A stretch of DNA of 64,000 bases from the NCBI GenBank assembly GCA_907163345.1, contig CAJQUN010000043.1:2779001-2843000 (forward strand). Direction: 5' to 3'. This document shows, in pieces, positions 13,221-24,512 of this stretch (position 1 is the first letter of the stretch; every line of letters begins with the position of its first letter). Both the position numbers and the translations under genes were made by a program. Below the pieces are notes generated by a model that saw only the letters and a program-made list of their open reading frames with translations, made no database searches and had not been told where the DNA came from. This DNA is from Haberlea rhodopensis. Taxonomy: Eukaryota > Streptophyta > Magnoliopsida > Lamiales > Gesneriaceae.

Positions 13221-14708
13221 TGTTAGTAACCCCATGAGCATACAACGCAGCGGAATAAAATTTTGGGATTACAAACCAGCGATCTATACATAGGGATTCA
13301 TATCGGATTAGAGAATTACAAGTGTCTTACCCTTGTAGCGTGTTTGAGGCCGAATCCACGGAGCTGCACCACGTCTTACGCCTTCTCCGAGTCACTAAGC
13401 AAAACTCGATTGGTTTTGCCTCAACGGTATCCACACGATCAAATCGAGTGAAGGGATGGATTAATAACACGTTGCTAGACAAGTTACACGAAGCTAACTC
13501 GATTCACAATCGAAGATCACCACCAAAACAACAAGATCACTCCTCGGTTATCAAGGAAAAAACCGAGAGCTCCTCTTGAAGTCGGCGGCCGTGAGCTATC
13601 TAGCTTGTGTAGGGTTTTGTGTTTTGATCTTGTCTTACAATTAAACTCCATGCAATCATATTAAATATGATTAATTAAAGGCTTTCTTAAAGCTTCATGG
13701 GCTTAAGCCCATGATTTAATTAATCCTTATGATTATTAATTAAGACTCCTCTTAATTATTTAATTCATCCCATGAATTTAATTTCCCTTCTCGATTTAAT
13801 CTTTTGTGCGACCCGATAGGATCTCGTAATGTTGGCAGTGACATAAAATCTCATTTATGTCGCAAGCATTGAGCGGTATCTAGCAACACATCGATGCTAC
13901 CCAAATTACGAGAATGTCAATGACTCGACATAACCTTTAGAACTTGTGATAATATTAATCATGTAACTTAATCCCTTTGTCCTTTGTGTTTAGATTGAAC
14001 ACGAGTCATGGAATAGTCATACTCGTATATCCAATCTTTATTTCTTGATCCCCAAGTAGAACTAGAATAAACAAATAAGCTCGATATCTCATATCGACTC
14101 ATTCGAGCATGGCCATGCATTTTAGTTCTCACTTGATCAAGGGCCAAACACATCTCCTGTTATATAGGAGGGACAAATCCTATCTCGATCAGTCAACATC
14201 CCTCTACATAATTCGTAGTGTATCCAATAGTCGCCTTTATAGTATACCCTGTTACGGGTAACGTTTGACGATATCAAGATACATAACTCCTTATGTTGGG
14301 ATCTCTGATGATCACAAGTCGTAAGGATTGTATACATTATTATCACTATGAGAATTGCATATGACGATCATATAACTATCCATGTTGCATTCTCATGGTG
14401 GGTCTGTCCAGTACATCGTTCTCTAACATGTACCCATATGTTGATTTGATATCTCATATCAATGAACAATTCATCGATCAACATATACTAGTCTCTACGT
14501 ATTATCATTATCCCTATTCATGATAATACTTGACTAGGGACATCTTTAAGAATAATACAATATTATTCTAAGGATATTAACATATATATTAATTCACAAT
14601 GCACAGTTAAAAGAATAATATATAATAATGAATTGCCATTCATAAATCCATAAACATTGTATGTCTTAAACAATCATCTAATGACTTGTCTTAGGGCATA
14701 TCCCAACA
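13221..14708 (-). repeat. Copia element 3' LTR
   Basis: It begins TG and ends CA. It contains an 18 bp perfect palindrome, CATGGGCTTAAGCCCATG, at 13696-13713. It lacks 11 bp present in the other LTR near 20651-20661. Confidence 0.97.
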
Positions 14709-14722
14709 AATCTCCCACTTGC
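14709..14722 (-). other. Copia element polypurine tract
   Basis: On the minus strand this reads GCAAGTGGGAGATT directly before the 3' LTR. It is the priming site for plus-strand DNA synthesis. Confidence 0.85.
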
Positions 14723-14729
14723 ACTAAGA

Positions 14730-17189
14730 CTACTCAGACATATACCTAATGCCTAGAGATCTAGTATGACGATCATGCTTCTGCTGTGACAGTGGCTTCG
14801 TCAATGGGTTAGATACATTATCATCTGTTGGTACTTTGCATATTTTAACATCTCCCCTTTCAACGATTTCTCGAATGAAATGGAAACGCCTAAGTATGTG
14901 CTTGGATCTTTGGTGAGATCTTGGTTCCTTAGCCAATGCGATCGCTCCATTGTTGTCACAATAGAGTTCTATCGGATCTTTAATGCTAGGCACCACTCCA
15001 AGTTCAGAAATGAACTTCCTCATCCAAACAGCTTCCTTTGCTGCATCCGAGGCAGCAATATACTCAGCTTCCGTTGTAGAATCGGCTACTGTTTCTTGCT
15101 TTGAACTCTTCCAGCTCACAGCACCTCCATTCAGGCAATACACATATCCAGATTGCGATCGAAAATCATCTTTGTCGGTTTGGAAGCTTGCATCAGTGTA
15201 ACCCATTACATTGAGCTCTTCCTCACCTCCATAAATCAAGAATGTATCCTTAGTCCTTCTCAAGTACTTTAGGATATTCTTGACAGCAATCCAGTGACCT
15301 TCACCTGGATCAACTTGATATCTGCTCGTCATGCTCAAAGCATACGATACATCGGGACGAGTACATATCATGGCATACATGATAGATCCAATAGCTGATG
15401 CGTATGGAATCTTACTCATGCGTTGTCTCTCATCTGGTGTTGAAGGACACTGTTCCTTCGAGAGATAAATACCATGTGTCATAGGCACGAATCCTTTCTT
15501 GGATTCTTGCATGCTAAACCTTTTAAGCACCTTGTCTATGTATGTACTTTGACTTAGACCAAGAAGCCTTCTCGATCTATCTCTATAGATCTTGATTCCT
15601 AACACATAGGTGGCTTCTCCTAAGTCTTTCATCGAAAAGCAATTCCCTAGCCAAATCTTTACAGATTGCAAGGCAGGGATATCATTTCCAATAAGAAGTA
15701 TGTCATCTACATACAACACTAGGAAAATGATTACGCTCCTACTGACCTTCTTGTAGACACAAGGTTCATCTTCATTTTTGATAAAACCAAACTCTTTGAT
15801 TGCATCATCAAAACGAAGATTCCAACTCCGAGAAGCTTGCTTCAATCCATAAATGGATCGTTGTAGCTTGCATATCTTTCCAGCATCCTTTGGATCGACA
15901 AAACCCTCGGGCTGTGTCATGTACACATCCTCGAGCAGATTTCCATTAAGGAAAGCTGTTTTGACATCCATCTGCCAGATTTCATAATCATGAAATGCAG
16001 CTATTGCAAGTAAGATCCTTATGGATTTAACCATGGCCACTGGTGAAAAGGTTTCATCATAGTCAATACCATGAATTTGTTTGAATCCTTTTGCAACCAG
16101 CCGACCTTTATAGGTTTGTACGTTACCATCCATATCGGTCTTTTTCTTGAAAATCCATTTGCACCCTATGGGTCGTACCCCTTCAGGTGGATCAACCAAA
16201 GTCCATACTTGGTTTGCATACATGGATTCCATCTCAGATTTCATGGCCTCTTGCCATTTCTCAGAATCATTACCCATTATAGCTTGTTGATAAGATGACG
16301 GCTCATCCTCATCAATAAGTAGTAAGTCACCTTGTTGAGTCACAAGAAATCCATATCTCTGTGGCTCCCGGTGTTCTCTTACAGACCTACGCTGGGCTTG
16401 TGTCTCTTGAGCAGGTGCTTCTTCCACAACAGCTTGTGGTGCCTGCTCTGTTTCCATCTCAATTTCAGGTTCAGTGTTTTCTTGTGGTTGAACTTCACTA
16501 AGTTCTATTTTTCTCCCACTGGTTTTTCTAGAAATAAATTCTCTTTCAAGAAATATACCAGTCCGAGCAACAACTACTTTGTTCTCGGTGGGATAATAGA
16601 AATAGTACCCTTTCGTTTCCTTAGGATACCCCACAAATAAACACTTATCAGATTTGGGTCCAAGTTTGTTAGTGGCGTGACGTCTAACGAAAGCCTCGCA
16701 ACCCCAAATCTTCATAAAAGACATACTAGGACGCTTCCCAGTCCATATCTCATATGTTGTCTTTTCCACTGATTTAGATGGAACACGGTTCAGTAAGAAA
16801 ATTGCTGTTTCTAGAGCGTGTCCCCAAAATGATATCGGAAGATCTGCATGACTCATCATTGATCTAACCATGTCTAACAAGGTTCGATTTCTCCTCTCGG
16901 ATACACCATTCCATTGTGGAGTATACGGACGAGTGAGTTGTGGGACTATCCCACACTCCTTTAGATAGTCATGAAACTCTTGGCTTAAGTATTCTCCTCC
17001 TCGATCTGATCGAAGGATTTTGATACTTTTGCCAAGTTGGTTTTGTACTTCATTCTTGAAATCTTTGAACTTTTCAAAGGTTTCATGCTTATGTTTCATT
17101 AGGTACACATACCCATATCTACTGAGGTCATCAGTAAATGTAACGAAGTATTGAAAACCACCTCTAGCTTGTGTACTTACATACATCAC
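14730..17189 (-). CDS. Copia pol: integrase core, reverse transcriptase, RNase H
   Basis: The 819-residue open frame carries the catalytic half of the copia polyprotein. Integrase: the acidic triad is visible as D20 or D21 (TFTDD), D62 (RSDRGGEY) and E98 (GVSERRN). A linker rich in E and Q runs to about residue 280. Reverse transcriptase starts near residue 330 (KWIFKKK, then QMDVKTAFLNG) and has the YVDD active site at 493-496. RNase H has GYTDASF (D664), TTEAEY (E707) and YCDNN (D745), ending near 819. The first residues come from the wrong frame: the true reading continues from gag-protease, which overlaps it by 26 bp, and about 8 bp appear to be missing at the junction (around 17170). Products would integrate and copy element RNA. 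All visible RT and RNase H catalytic residues look intact. Confidence 0.96.
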   Translation of the reverse strand: MMYVSTQARGGFQYFVTFTDDLSRYGYVYLMKHKHETFEKFKDFKNEVQNQLGKSIKILRSDRGGEYLSQEFHDYLKECGIVPQLTRPYTPQWNGVSERRNRTLLDMVRSMMSHADLPISFWGHALETAIFLLNRVPSKSVEKTTYEIWTGKRPSMSFMKIWGCEAFVRRHATNKLGPKSDKCLFVGYPKETKGYYFYYPTENKVVVARTGIFLEREFISRKTSGRKIELSEVQPQENTEPEIEMETEQAPQAVVEEAPAQETQAQRRSVREHREPQRYGFLVTQQGDLLLIDEDEPSSYQQAIMGNDSEKWQEAMKSEMESMYANQVWTLVDPPEGVRPIGCKWIFKKKTDMDGNVQTYKGRLVAKGFKQIHGIDYDETFSPVAMVKSIRILLAIAAFHDYEIWQMDVKTAFLNGNLLEDVYMTQPEGFVDPKDAGKICKLQRSIYGLKQASRSWNLRFDDAIKEFGFIKNEDEPCVYKKVSRSVIIFLVLYVDDILLIGNDIPALQSVKIWLGNCFSMKDLGEATYVLGIKIYRDRSRRLLGLSQSTYIDKVLKRFSMQESKKGFVPMTHGIYLSKEQCPSTPDERQRMSKIPYASAIGSIMYAMICTRPDVSYALSMTSRYQVDPGEGHWIAVKNILKYLRRTKDTFLIYGGEEELNVMGYTDASFQTDKDDFRSQSGYVYCLNGGAVSWKSSKQETVADSTTEAEYIAASDAAKEAVWMRKFISELGVVPSIKDPIELYCDNNGAIALAKEPRSHQRSKHILRRFHFIREIVERGDVKICKVPTDDNVSNPLTKPLSQQKHDRHTRSLGIRYMSE

Positions 17190-18678
17190 TATGTATTAGT
17201 CCCAATAAAACATTTGCCCTTTCAACATGTCCCTTGAAAGGGGCTTTAGTCATCTTGCCCATTAAACAAGATTCGCATGTTTCATATGATTCAAAATCAA
17301 ATGAATCTAATACTCCATCCTTATGAAGTTTAGATATGCGGTTCTCGTTTATGTGGCCCAAGCGACAATGCCAGAGATAAGTCGGATTACAATCATTATT
17401 TTTAATCCTTTTAGTATTTATGTTATAGATAGGCATATCAAGATTTAATACATAAAGACCATTCACCATTTGTGCACTAGCATAAAACATATCATTTAAA
17501 TAAATAGAACAACAATTGTCCTTTATTATAAATGAAAAACCATACTTGTCTAAACAAGAAATAGAAATAATGTTTTTAGTAATTGAAGGCACAAAATAAC
17601 AGTCTTTTAAAATCAACGATAAACCAGAAGGTAAAGCTAAATGATAATCTCCTATAGCTAATGCAGCAACTCTTGCTCCATTTCCAACTCGGAGATCAAC
17701 TTCACCTTTTGCCAATGTCCTACTCCTTTTGAGATCCTGCACATTTACACAAATGTGAGATCCACATCCAGTAACTAATACCCATGATGAAGAAGTAGAT
17801 AAATTGACTTCTATAACAAAAATACCTGAAGCGGAAGTCACACTTCCTTTCTTTAGATCCTCCAGATATACTTTGCAGTTTCTTTTCCAATGACCGGTCT
17901 CACCGCAATGGAAACAGTTCCCTTCTTTTGCTATCCCTCCCTTTGGCTTCAGTGCAGAAGACTTTGGCTTAGATTTAGCAAAGACCTTCTTTGCTTTCTT
18001 GTTGCCTTTAGCTTTGGCCCTTCCTTTGCCTTTATTCACAATAAGGACATTTGTGGCCTTAGTCTTCTTAGTGTTTGCTTCATATGTTCTCAACATACCA
18101 AGCAACTGGGGCAGAGTCTTTTCCATATCAGTCATATTATAATTTACTACAAATTGACTGAAGCTCTCCGGCAACGATTGCAAGATCACATCGGTGGCCA
18201 ACTCTTGGTCCAATGGAAAACCTAGCTTGTCCAGATTCTCAATGTACCCAATCATCTTGAGCACATGAGTTCCAACTAAGCTTCCCTCTACCATCCTACA
18301 CTGGAATAACGCTTTAGAGACGTCATACCTCTCTTGTCTAGCTTGCTGTTGGTACAACTGCTTTAAGTGTTCGATCATATCGAACGCCTCCATTTCCTCA
18401 TGTTGCTTCTGAAGCTCAGAGTTCATAGTGGCAAGCATGAGGCACCCAACATCAAGTGCGTCACTCTGATGCTTCTTGTAAGCATCCTTTTCGGTTCTTG
18501 TAGCCGTTAGGGGAGGTTCCTCAGCGGGCAAGGGTTCCTCTAGGACATATTGTTTCTTTTCTTGTTTGAGGACTACCCTCAAGTTCCTATGCCAGTCTAG
18601 GAAATTTGTCCCATTTAATTTGTCCTTCTCAAGGACCGATCGCAGTGATAAAGTGCTAGTAACGTTGTTAGTTGCCAT
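17164..18678 (-). CDS. Copia gag and protease, with start of integrase
   Basis: 504 residues starting MATNNVTSTL. Residues 1-205 form the copia-type capsid domain, followed by a lysine-rich stretch and a CCHC zinc knuckle (C255, C258, H263, C268) that binds element RNA. Protease follows: the motif expected as D-T-G-C reads VTGCG at 302-306, because a GTT codon stands where GAT would encode the catalytic aspartate. The pre-integrase zinc-binding residues H437, H442, C468 and C471 are present. The frame stops at TAG just where the integrase core should begin, and the rest lies in the overlapping frame of the next ORF. Loss of the protease aspartate should block polyprotein processing. The start is supported by the conserved gag N-terminus. 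Confidence 0.94.
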   Translation of the reverse strand: MATNNVTSTLSLRSVLEKDKLNGTNFLDWHRNLRVVLKQEKKQYVLEEPLPAEEPPLTATRTEKDAYKKHQSDALDVGCLMLATMNSELQKQHEEMEAFDMIEHLKQLYQQQARQERYDVSKALFQCRMVEGSLVGTHVLKMIGYIENLDKLGFPLDQELATDVILQSLPESFSQFVVNYNMTDMEKTLPQLLGMLRTYEANTKKTKATNVLIVNKGKGRAKAKGNKKAKKVFAKSKPKSSALKPKGGIAKEGNCFHCGETGHWKRNCKVYLEDLKKGSVTSASGIFVIEVNLSTSSSWVLVTGCGSHICVNVQDLKRSRTLAKGEVDLRVGNGARVAALAIGDYHLALPSGLSLILKDCYFVPSITKNIISISCLDKYGFSFIIKDNCCSIYLNDMFYASAQMVNGLYVLNLDMPIYNINTKRIKNNDCNPTYLWHCRLGHINENRISKLHKDGVLDSFDFESYETCESCLMGKMTKAPFKGHVERANVLLGLIHSDVCKYTS

Positions 18679-20382
18679 GGATATCTACAATATAAATATG
18701 CAAAATAAGTTTATGATTTAAATCATTTAACATGGTCTTATATTAAATGATACTCCCACTATTTTATTTGAAAAATATCAACCCTCGAAACTTTTAGTGG
18801 GCCAAGATCCATATTTCGCCTAATCTTGAGTTAGCTTTGGCTAATCGCCCAAGACTCGGTTATTTAGGTAGACAACACTTTGTCAATTACATCACATATA
18901 ATTCTTGGATAGTTGGACGAACAACACTTTGTTCAATTCATCAAATGAATTATAATCCAACCCATGCCTCTAGGTTCCCAATCCTATTGAGATAACCTAG
19001 TTAAGTCGTACCCAATTAAAGTATGACGGATATCACTTTTATCCTTTCGCGCCTTACTAAGATTGCCACGGTGCTTTGCTTTGGCAAACCCACACATGTA
19101 CAATCGAAGTTATTGACGAGTACTTTTATTTGGAAGGCATCTAAAACTTAATATTTTAGAGGGATTTATTGATCTCATGATTAATTTGATAATTTAAAAT
19201 ATGTCCACTACATATAGTTGTATACATATCTACATATATGTGTAATACTATTATCAAACTAAAACATAAGATAAATCATGCATCAACATACATAATTAAA
19301 ACGTGACATGGTTATAGCCCCTACTAATGAGTTTCTCAAGCCAATGAGAAACTCCTATGAGTCAACCTAAGGTAACTTCATAAGCACCTTCCTTTGGCTC
19401 CAATTTGTGAATGGCCTCCTCATCCACGATGCTCCATCTTCATTGATCACCATCAATAAAATAAACTACACTATTTTACAAGATATAGAATTCCTCGATT
19501 CACATTCGAGGGGAACATAGGGGAGGGATTACATTTAGAATAAAATAGAGAAAGGCACGACTCGCAGGTCGTATTATAAATTACAATCATTCACAAATCC
19601 TATCTAATAGGTCAAAGGGCTATAACCACGCACCATGCTCAAACAACACATAAAGCATGCATTAACATTTAATTAATTAAATTCTAAACAATTTAAATTT
19701 AATTCTAATTAAAACTGTAAAATAATTTTTGAAAAATTATCGTACGCTCGGGACATCACATGTCACGAACTAAAGTGACTAAAACACGAACCACCATGGT
19801 TCGAACCAAAAACCCACGGCTGGACCAATAGTGGGCCTAGGGTTCGAAACCCTAGCCCATGGCCGAGCCATGGTCCATGCGGCGGCTTGGGTGCGGCGCT
19901 GCTAGGGTTCCAAACCCTAGCCGCCTTGCACCATGTTGATTCTATCGAGCCAACTTGCACCTTCTCAATACTTTATCGAGCCAATAGAGTTCAAAACCCT
20001 AGATAGTGCGACGGCTTGACCCATGCTCGAGCCAGGGTCCGAACCCTAGCTCTCAAGCGGCGGCCGAGAGGCTTAATTGACGGGTTCAAAAACCCTAGCC
20101 TCTTTGATGCGGCGGCCGAGCCATGGTGACTAGGGTTCGAAACCCTAGCACCTAGGTGGCGTCGGCCGTGAGCCTACACGAGCCAATGTTCCGGTTTTTG
20201 ATCACGAATTATCATATATTTCGATCCGTCAATTATATCATATATATTATCATACGATGATTTTCACAAAATCGATTTTTCCATATCATATATGAAAATA
20301 CAGTTTTAAATAGCATGCAATATAAATTCTAACATGATTAAACTATTTAACCACATAAAATCCGATATGAGCCTTGTACACG
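18679..20382 (-). other. Copia element 5' leader (about 1.7 kb, non-coding)
   Basis: This long untranslated leader lies between the primer-binding site and gag. Its PBS-proximal part (19800-20180) is GC-rich, unlike the rest, and holds six hairpins built on CTAGGGTT...AACCCTAG alternating with GCGGCGGCCGAGCCATGG-like words. I see no coding domain. Such a leader would be expected to hold packaging and dimerisation signals, which is inference. Confidence 0.75.
19837..20148. repeat. Six telo-box-containing hairpins in the copia leader
   Basis: CTAGGGTTCGAAACCCTAG and variants lie at 19837, 19902, 19987, 20034, 20082 and 20130. The last three intervals are 47-48 bp. Five of the six contain AAACCCTA, identical to the plant telo-box word. 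Each can pair with itself around a 3 bp loop. Confidence 0.8.
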
Positions 20383-20394
20383 GCTCTGATACCA
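20383..20394 (-). other. Copia element primer-binding site (initiator tRNA-Met)
   Basis: The minus strand reads TGGTATCAGAGC one base inside the 5' LTR. This is complementary to the 3' end of plant initiator tRNA-Met, the usual primer for minus-strand DNA synthesis. Confidence 0.95.
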
Positions 20395-20395
20395 C

Positions 20396-21895
20396 TGTTA
20401 GTAACCCCATGAGCATACAACGCAGCGGAATAAAATTTTGGGATTACAAACCAGCGATCTATACATAGGGATTCATATCGGATTAGAGAATTACAAGTGT
20501 CTTACCCTTGTAGCGTGTTTGAGGCCGAATCCACGGAGCTGCACCACGTCTTACGCCTTCTCCGAGTCACTAAGCAAAACTCGATTGGTTTTGCCTCAAC
20601 GGTATCCACACGATCAAATCGAGTGAAGGGATGGATTAATAACACGTTGCTAGACAAGTTATTAATCCGATACACGAAGCTAACTCGATTCACAATCGAA
20701 GATCACCACCAAAACAACAAGATCACTCCTCGGTTATCAAGGAAAAAACCGAGAGCTCCTCTTGAAGTCGGCGGCCGTGAGCTATCTAGCTTGTGTAGGG
20801 TTTTGTGTTTTGATCTTGTCTTACAATTAAACTCCATGCAATCATATTAAATATGATTAATTAAAGGCTTTCTTAAAGCTTCATGGGCTTAAGCCCATGA
20901 TTTAATTAATCCTTATGATTATTAATTAAGACTCCTCTTAATTATTTAATTCATCCCATGAATTTAATTTCCCTTCTCGATTTAATCTTTTGTGCGACCC
21001 GATAGGATCTCGTAATGTTGGCAGTGACATAAAATCTCATTTTATGTCGCAAGCATTGAGCGGTATCTAGCAACACATCGATGCTACCCAAATTACGAGA
21101 ATGTCAATGACTCGACATAACCTTTAGAACTTGTGATAATATTAATCATGTAACTTAATCCCTTTGTCCTTTGTGTTTAGATTGAACACGAGTCATGGAA
21201 TAGTCATACTCGTATATCCAATCTTTATTTCTTGATCCCCAAGTAGAACTAGAATAAACGAATAAGCTCGATATCTCATATCGACTCATTCGAGCATGGC
21301 CATGCATTTTAGTTCTCACTTGATCAAGGGCCAAACACATCTCCTGTTATATAGGAGGGACAAATCCTATCTCGATCAGTCAACATCCCTCTACATAATT
21401 CGTAGTGTATCCAATAGTCGCCTTTATAGTATACCCTGTTACGGGTAACGTTTGACGATATCAAGATACATAACTCCTTATGTTGGGATCTCTGATGATC
21501 ACAAGTCGTAAGGATTGTATACATTATTATCACTATGAGAATTGCATATGACGATCATATAACTATCCATGTTGCATTCTCATGGTGGGTCTGTCCAGTA
21601 CATCGTTCTCTAACATGTACCCATATGTTGATTTGATATCTCATATCAATGAACAATTCATCGATCAACATATACTAGTCTCTACGTATTATCATTATCC
21701 CTATTCATGATAATACTTGACTAGGGACATCTTTAAGAATAATACAATATTATTCTAAGGACATTAACATATATATTAATTCACAATGCACAGTTAAAAG
21801 AATAATATATAATAATGAATTGCCATTCATAAATCCATAAACATTGTATGTCTTAAACAATCATCTAATGACTTGTCTTAGGGCATATCCCAACA
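20396..21895 (-). repeat. Copia element 5' LTR
   Basis: A 1500 bp copy of the LTR at 13221-14708. The 18 bp palindrome is at 20882-20899. Being the 5' LTR on the minus strand, it would supply the promoter. Confidence 0.97.
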
Positions 21896-21900
21896 GATTA

Positions 21901-22909
21901 ACCATTTAAAAAGACCCCGGACGAAGCATGCATTGATTCCATAACAATATAACCACATTAACCACAAAACATGGCATCTTGATCGATCGGCCAAATGGGC
22001 TCGATCGATCGAGAGCCCCAGCAAGAAATTGCCCCGAATTTCCCTCTTGCTCGATTGATCGAGCATCACGATCGATCGATCGACCGACCATCTCGATCGA
22101 GCGAGCGTTTTGCTCGATCGATCGAGCCAACTGCTCATCGTCTTTCCCATTTTCGAAAAACGCGTGACCGATTGAGCCCCGTAGTGCCGATCGATCTGCG
22201 AGGAATGGCCTAAAAATGGCGTTTTTTTGGTTTAAAACTCCCAGAAAAATAATCCCAACACCAATTTTACCAATAATCCTCAACACAAATGCCATAAATC
22301 TTCCTAAAACATGCCAACCCAAAAATCCTTAAAATCCAAAAATTCATACCCGACTCAAACTCTAACCAAACTACACAAAGCTACTACCAAATCGAAGACA
22401 AAGGCGAGAGGAACAACAATACCTTATAATCTTCGAGAAATCCGGCTCCCAAATCGAGTCTCCATCGATTCTTCCATGGGAGGAGAAAAGAGGGGTGGGG
22501 AATCGTTGGGGAGAGAGGGGAGAGAGAGAGAAAGGAGAAGGAACAACTGCTTGAATATCGAGTCCATTTGGTATATATAATACCACAACTCCAAAATCCC
22601 GAGTCCTTAACAAATACATCATGACTCATTAAAAATCATCTGTGTTCAATAATTACCTTTCAATCTCAATTTCTATTACCAGCCAGCACAAAGTACTCCG
22701 GACCCCAGATCCCACCAAAAAACCAAATTCCAAGGTTTATCACCATGATGAGAATACAATCTCATCCCTTGGATCCAACGACCCCAAATACCCGATTTAA
22801 AATCTCTAGGAGTCCCAACACCGTAATTAATCTATAATTGCCACAATTAAAAATTCATTAAGGATCAATACCACACCGGGATTTATACCATTAATCCCCG
22901 GGCATCACA
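21901..22909 (-). repeat. Element C 3' LTR, inner part
   Basis: This continues 13220 after the copia insertion and matches 37862-37916 plus 43988-44936. It carries the GATCGATC palindrome cluster (21981-22200) and a G/A-rich stretch (about 22482-22545). It ends CGGGCATCACA. Confidence 0.92.
21981..22200. repeat. GATCGATC palindrome cluster, element C left LTR
   Basis: CGATCGATCG-type self-complementary words recur about seven times (for example TCGATCGATCGA near 22011 and 22115). The sister cluster is at 44003-44223. Apparent open frames through it only encode repeats such as RSIDR and are not genes. Confidence 0.85.
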
Positions 22910-22921
22910 ATTATCCCCCAC
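22910..22921 (-). other. Element C polypurine tract
   Basis: The minus strand reads GTTAGTGGGGGATAAT immediately before the 3' LTR. Confidence 0.75.
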
Positions 22922-23698
22922 TAACAAAATTTCATCCTCGAAATTTGCACAGGCGTACCCCACGTACTGCGAAGACCACACCATCCAAACGGATTCACAT
23001 CGTCGAATCATGAGCGCATCATGAACGACAAACCAACTGCGAGGATACCGACCTCAGGCCAAAACTCTGGAATGGAGTAAACCTCCCAAACCATTACAAC
23101 TAAAAGGACGTCAGCAAGCAGTCAGTCAACCTTAACCGCTATCCAACGAATCATTCGTGATTCCAACATAGGTACCGTCTCAATGATATCTCTACGACTT
23201 AGCCTACGATGTTAAACATACATCGTTACCAAGGAAACCACCAGTACACTATAGTGTACTTATACTAAACCCGGTTTCCGCTCTCCAAATCCATCTCCAT
23301 CACGGAGTAGTTGCATCATTTTGCAACTCAGATCGGGCAACTCACGTCTACCGATCGACACAAACACATCTCCCAAGGTGCCTACGTCCATGTGTTTCAA
23401 GAAGTCAAATCTTGATCCAAACACACCATCGAGACTCCACAAGGTCTCAAGTTCCCATAGAGAACATGCAAGAAAATCAATTGCATTCTCACCCCACGTG
23501 TCAACAATGACACCCAACAGATTGAACCCTGGCTATCCCTCGTCTACCATAGGATTCAACAATCCTAACACAGGGATGCTATCGGATTACCCAGTAATGA
23601 ATTAGCATGGCCTCAATACACGACAATCCCTCCTCAAGGGAGTCAACCAGATCTCACGATCATTCTTCAGAATACATCGTGTCGATGACATTATCAAT
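22922..23698 (-). other. Element C internal domain, PPT-proximal non-coding part
   Basis: No gag, protease, RT or integrase motif is visible in any frame. The first bases resemble the end of the pol region of element A (A/T-rich run before the PPT, then CTCGAAAT). Small open frames lack recognisable domains. Confidence 0.6.
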
Positions 23699-23703
23699 CT
23701 CAA

Positions 23704-24507
23704 TGTAAGGCCCCAACCCCTTAACTCGTCATATTTTCGAACTCAACAGTAGGAGCTACACACACACATACACATAGCAGAAACGCACGCACACACGCAC
23801 ACAGAATGCGCCCACACACACACTCATGAACCAAGAACTTCCAGCAACATAAATTCGGCTAAAATTGAGCAAGATTTATGGATGACAACAGATAACCAAC
23901 AACACTCCTTGTTTTCACCAAATCCCGCGCCAAACGACCCACATGTTGAACAAAATTCGAAATGCAAGAGAGTCAACAACTAAGGAAAATCGTTCAGAGT
24001 CATAGCCACACCAACCTGACAAAAATCGTTGTTGAAGCGACGACGAAGTCGTCTATGGCGCGAGGAACAGCGCACGGCGTGGAGGGAAATGGGGAAGGAG
24101 AAGTCGCCCAACATCGTGTGCTTTGGGGAGAGAGTGAGAGTATGTATATTCTAAGTCTAACCTAAATTAAATCCCCAACATCCAAAAAAAAGAATAAATC
24201 ATCTCAAGACTTGGTATAATCCTCACCCTCCAATTAGTATCTCATTTATTTATTAATGTAAAACAACTTAAAATTTTATTTAGACTACAATTCCATCTCC
24301 AATTTATTTATTCCGACTCCGGACCAAAATATTAATCCCAAGAATTTAAGAATCTCATTGAACTTACTTAACATAATAAAATTAATCCCGTAATCATGTA
24401 TCCCAAATCCGTTCCAAAATCCGATACTCAAGAATTAAATCCCGACATATCATATAAACATCATAATTAAATCCAATAAAAATTATTAGTTATTTCAGGA
24501 CATCACA
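23704..24507 (-). mobile_element. Solo LTR H inside element C
   Basis: An 804 bp block starts TGTAAGGCCCCAACCCC and ends GGACATCACA, flanked by perfect 5 bp repeats CTCAA (23699-23703 and 24508-24512). No second copy or internal domain is present, so it is a solo LTR left by recombination between the two LTRs of a complete element. The ends resemble those of A and C (TGTAAGGACC..., ...ATCACA), which suggests a gypsy element on the minus strand. It includes a CA-rich microsatellite near 23756-23825. Confidence 0.85.
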
Positions 24508-24512
24508 CTCAA

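Larger units (their letters stand above)
13221..21895 (-). mobile_element. Full-length Ty1/copia element, Angela-like, young insertion
   Basis: Two LTRs (1488 and 1500 bp; TGTTAGTAACCCC...ATATCCCAACA on the plus strand) enclose a leader, gag-protease and integrase-RT-RNase H in copia order, all on the minus strand. The 5 bp direct repeat GATTA flanks it (13216-13220 and 21896-21900). The uninterrupted target is preserved in the sister LTR at about 37846-37880 (ACGATTAACCATTTAAAAAG), which proves the insertion. By eye the LTRs differ at only two substitutions plus an 11 bp and a 1 bp indel, so insertion was recent. The copy is not autonomous now because of a protease change and a frameshift. 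The Angela/BARE-like placement is from overall protein resemblance and the long LTR, and is inference. Confidence 0.97.

Noticed and set aside
17890..18225. Plus-strand open frames opposite the copia gag and pol (also 14880-16640)
   Set aside because: They are shadows of the minus-strand coding frames, without domains.
19837..20148. Interstitial telomere repeat
   Set aside because: AAACCCTA words are separated by about 40 bp and arranged as hairpins, not as head-to-tail TTTAGGG units.
21878..22322. Overlapping open frames on both strands rich in RSIDR repeats (also near 29000, 36000, 44000, 51400, 58000)
   Set aside because: They are translations of the GATCGATC palindromes in LTRs, which are open in several frames at once because of the repeat, not because of coding.
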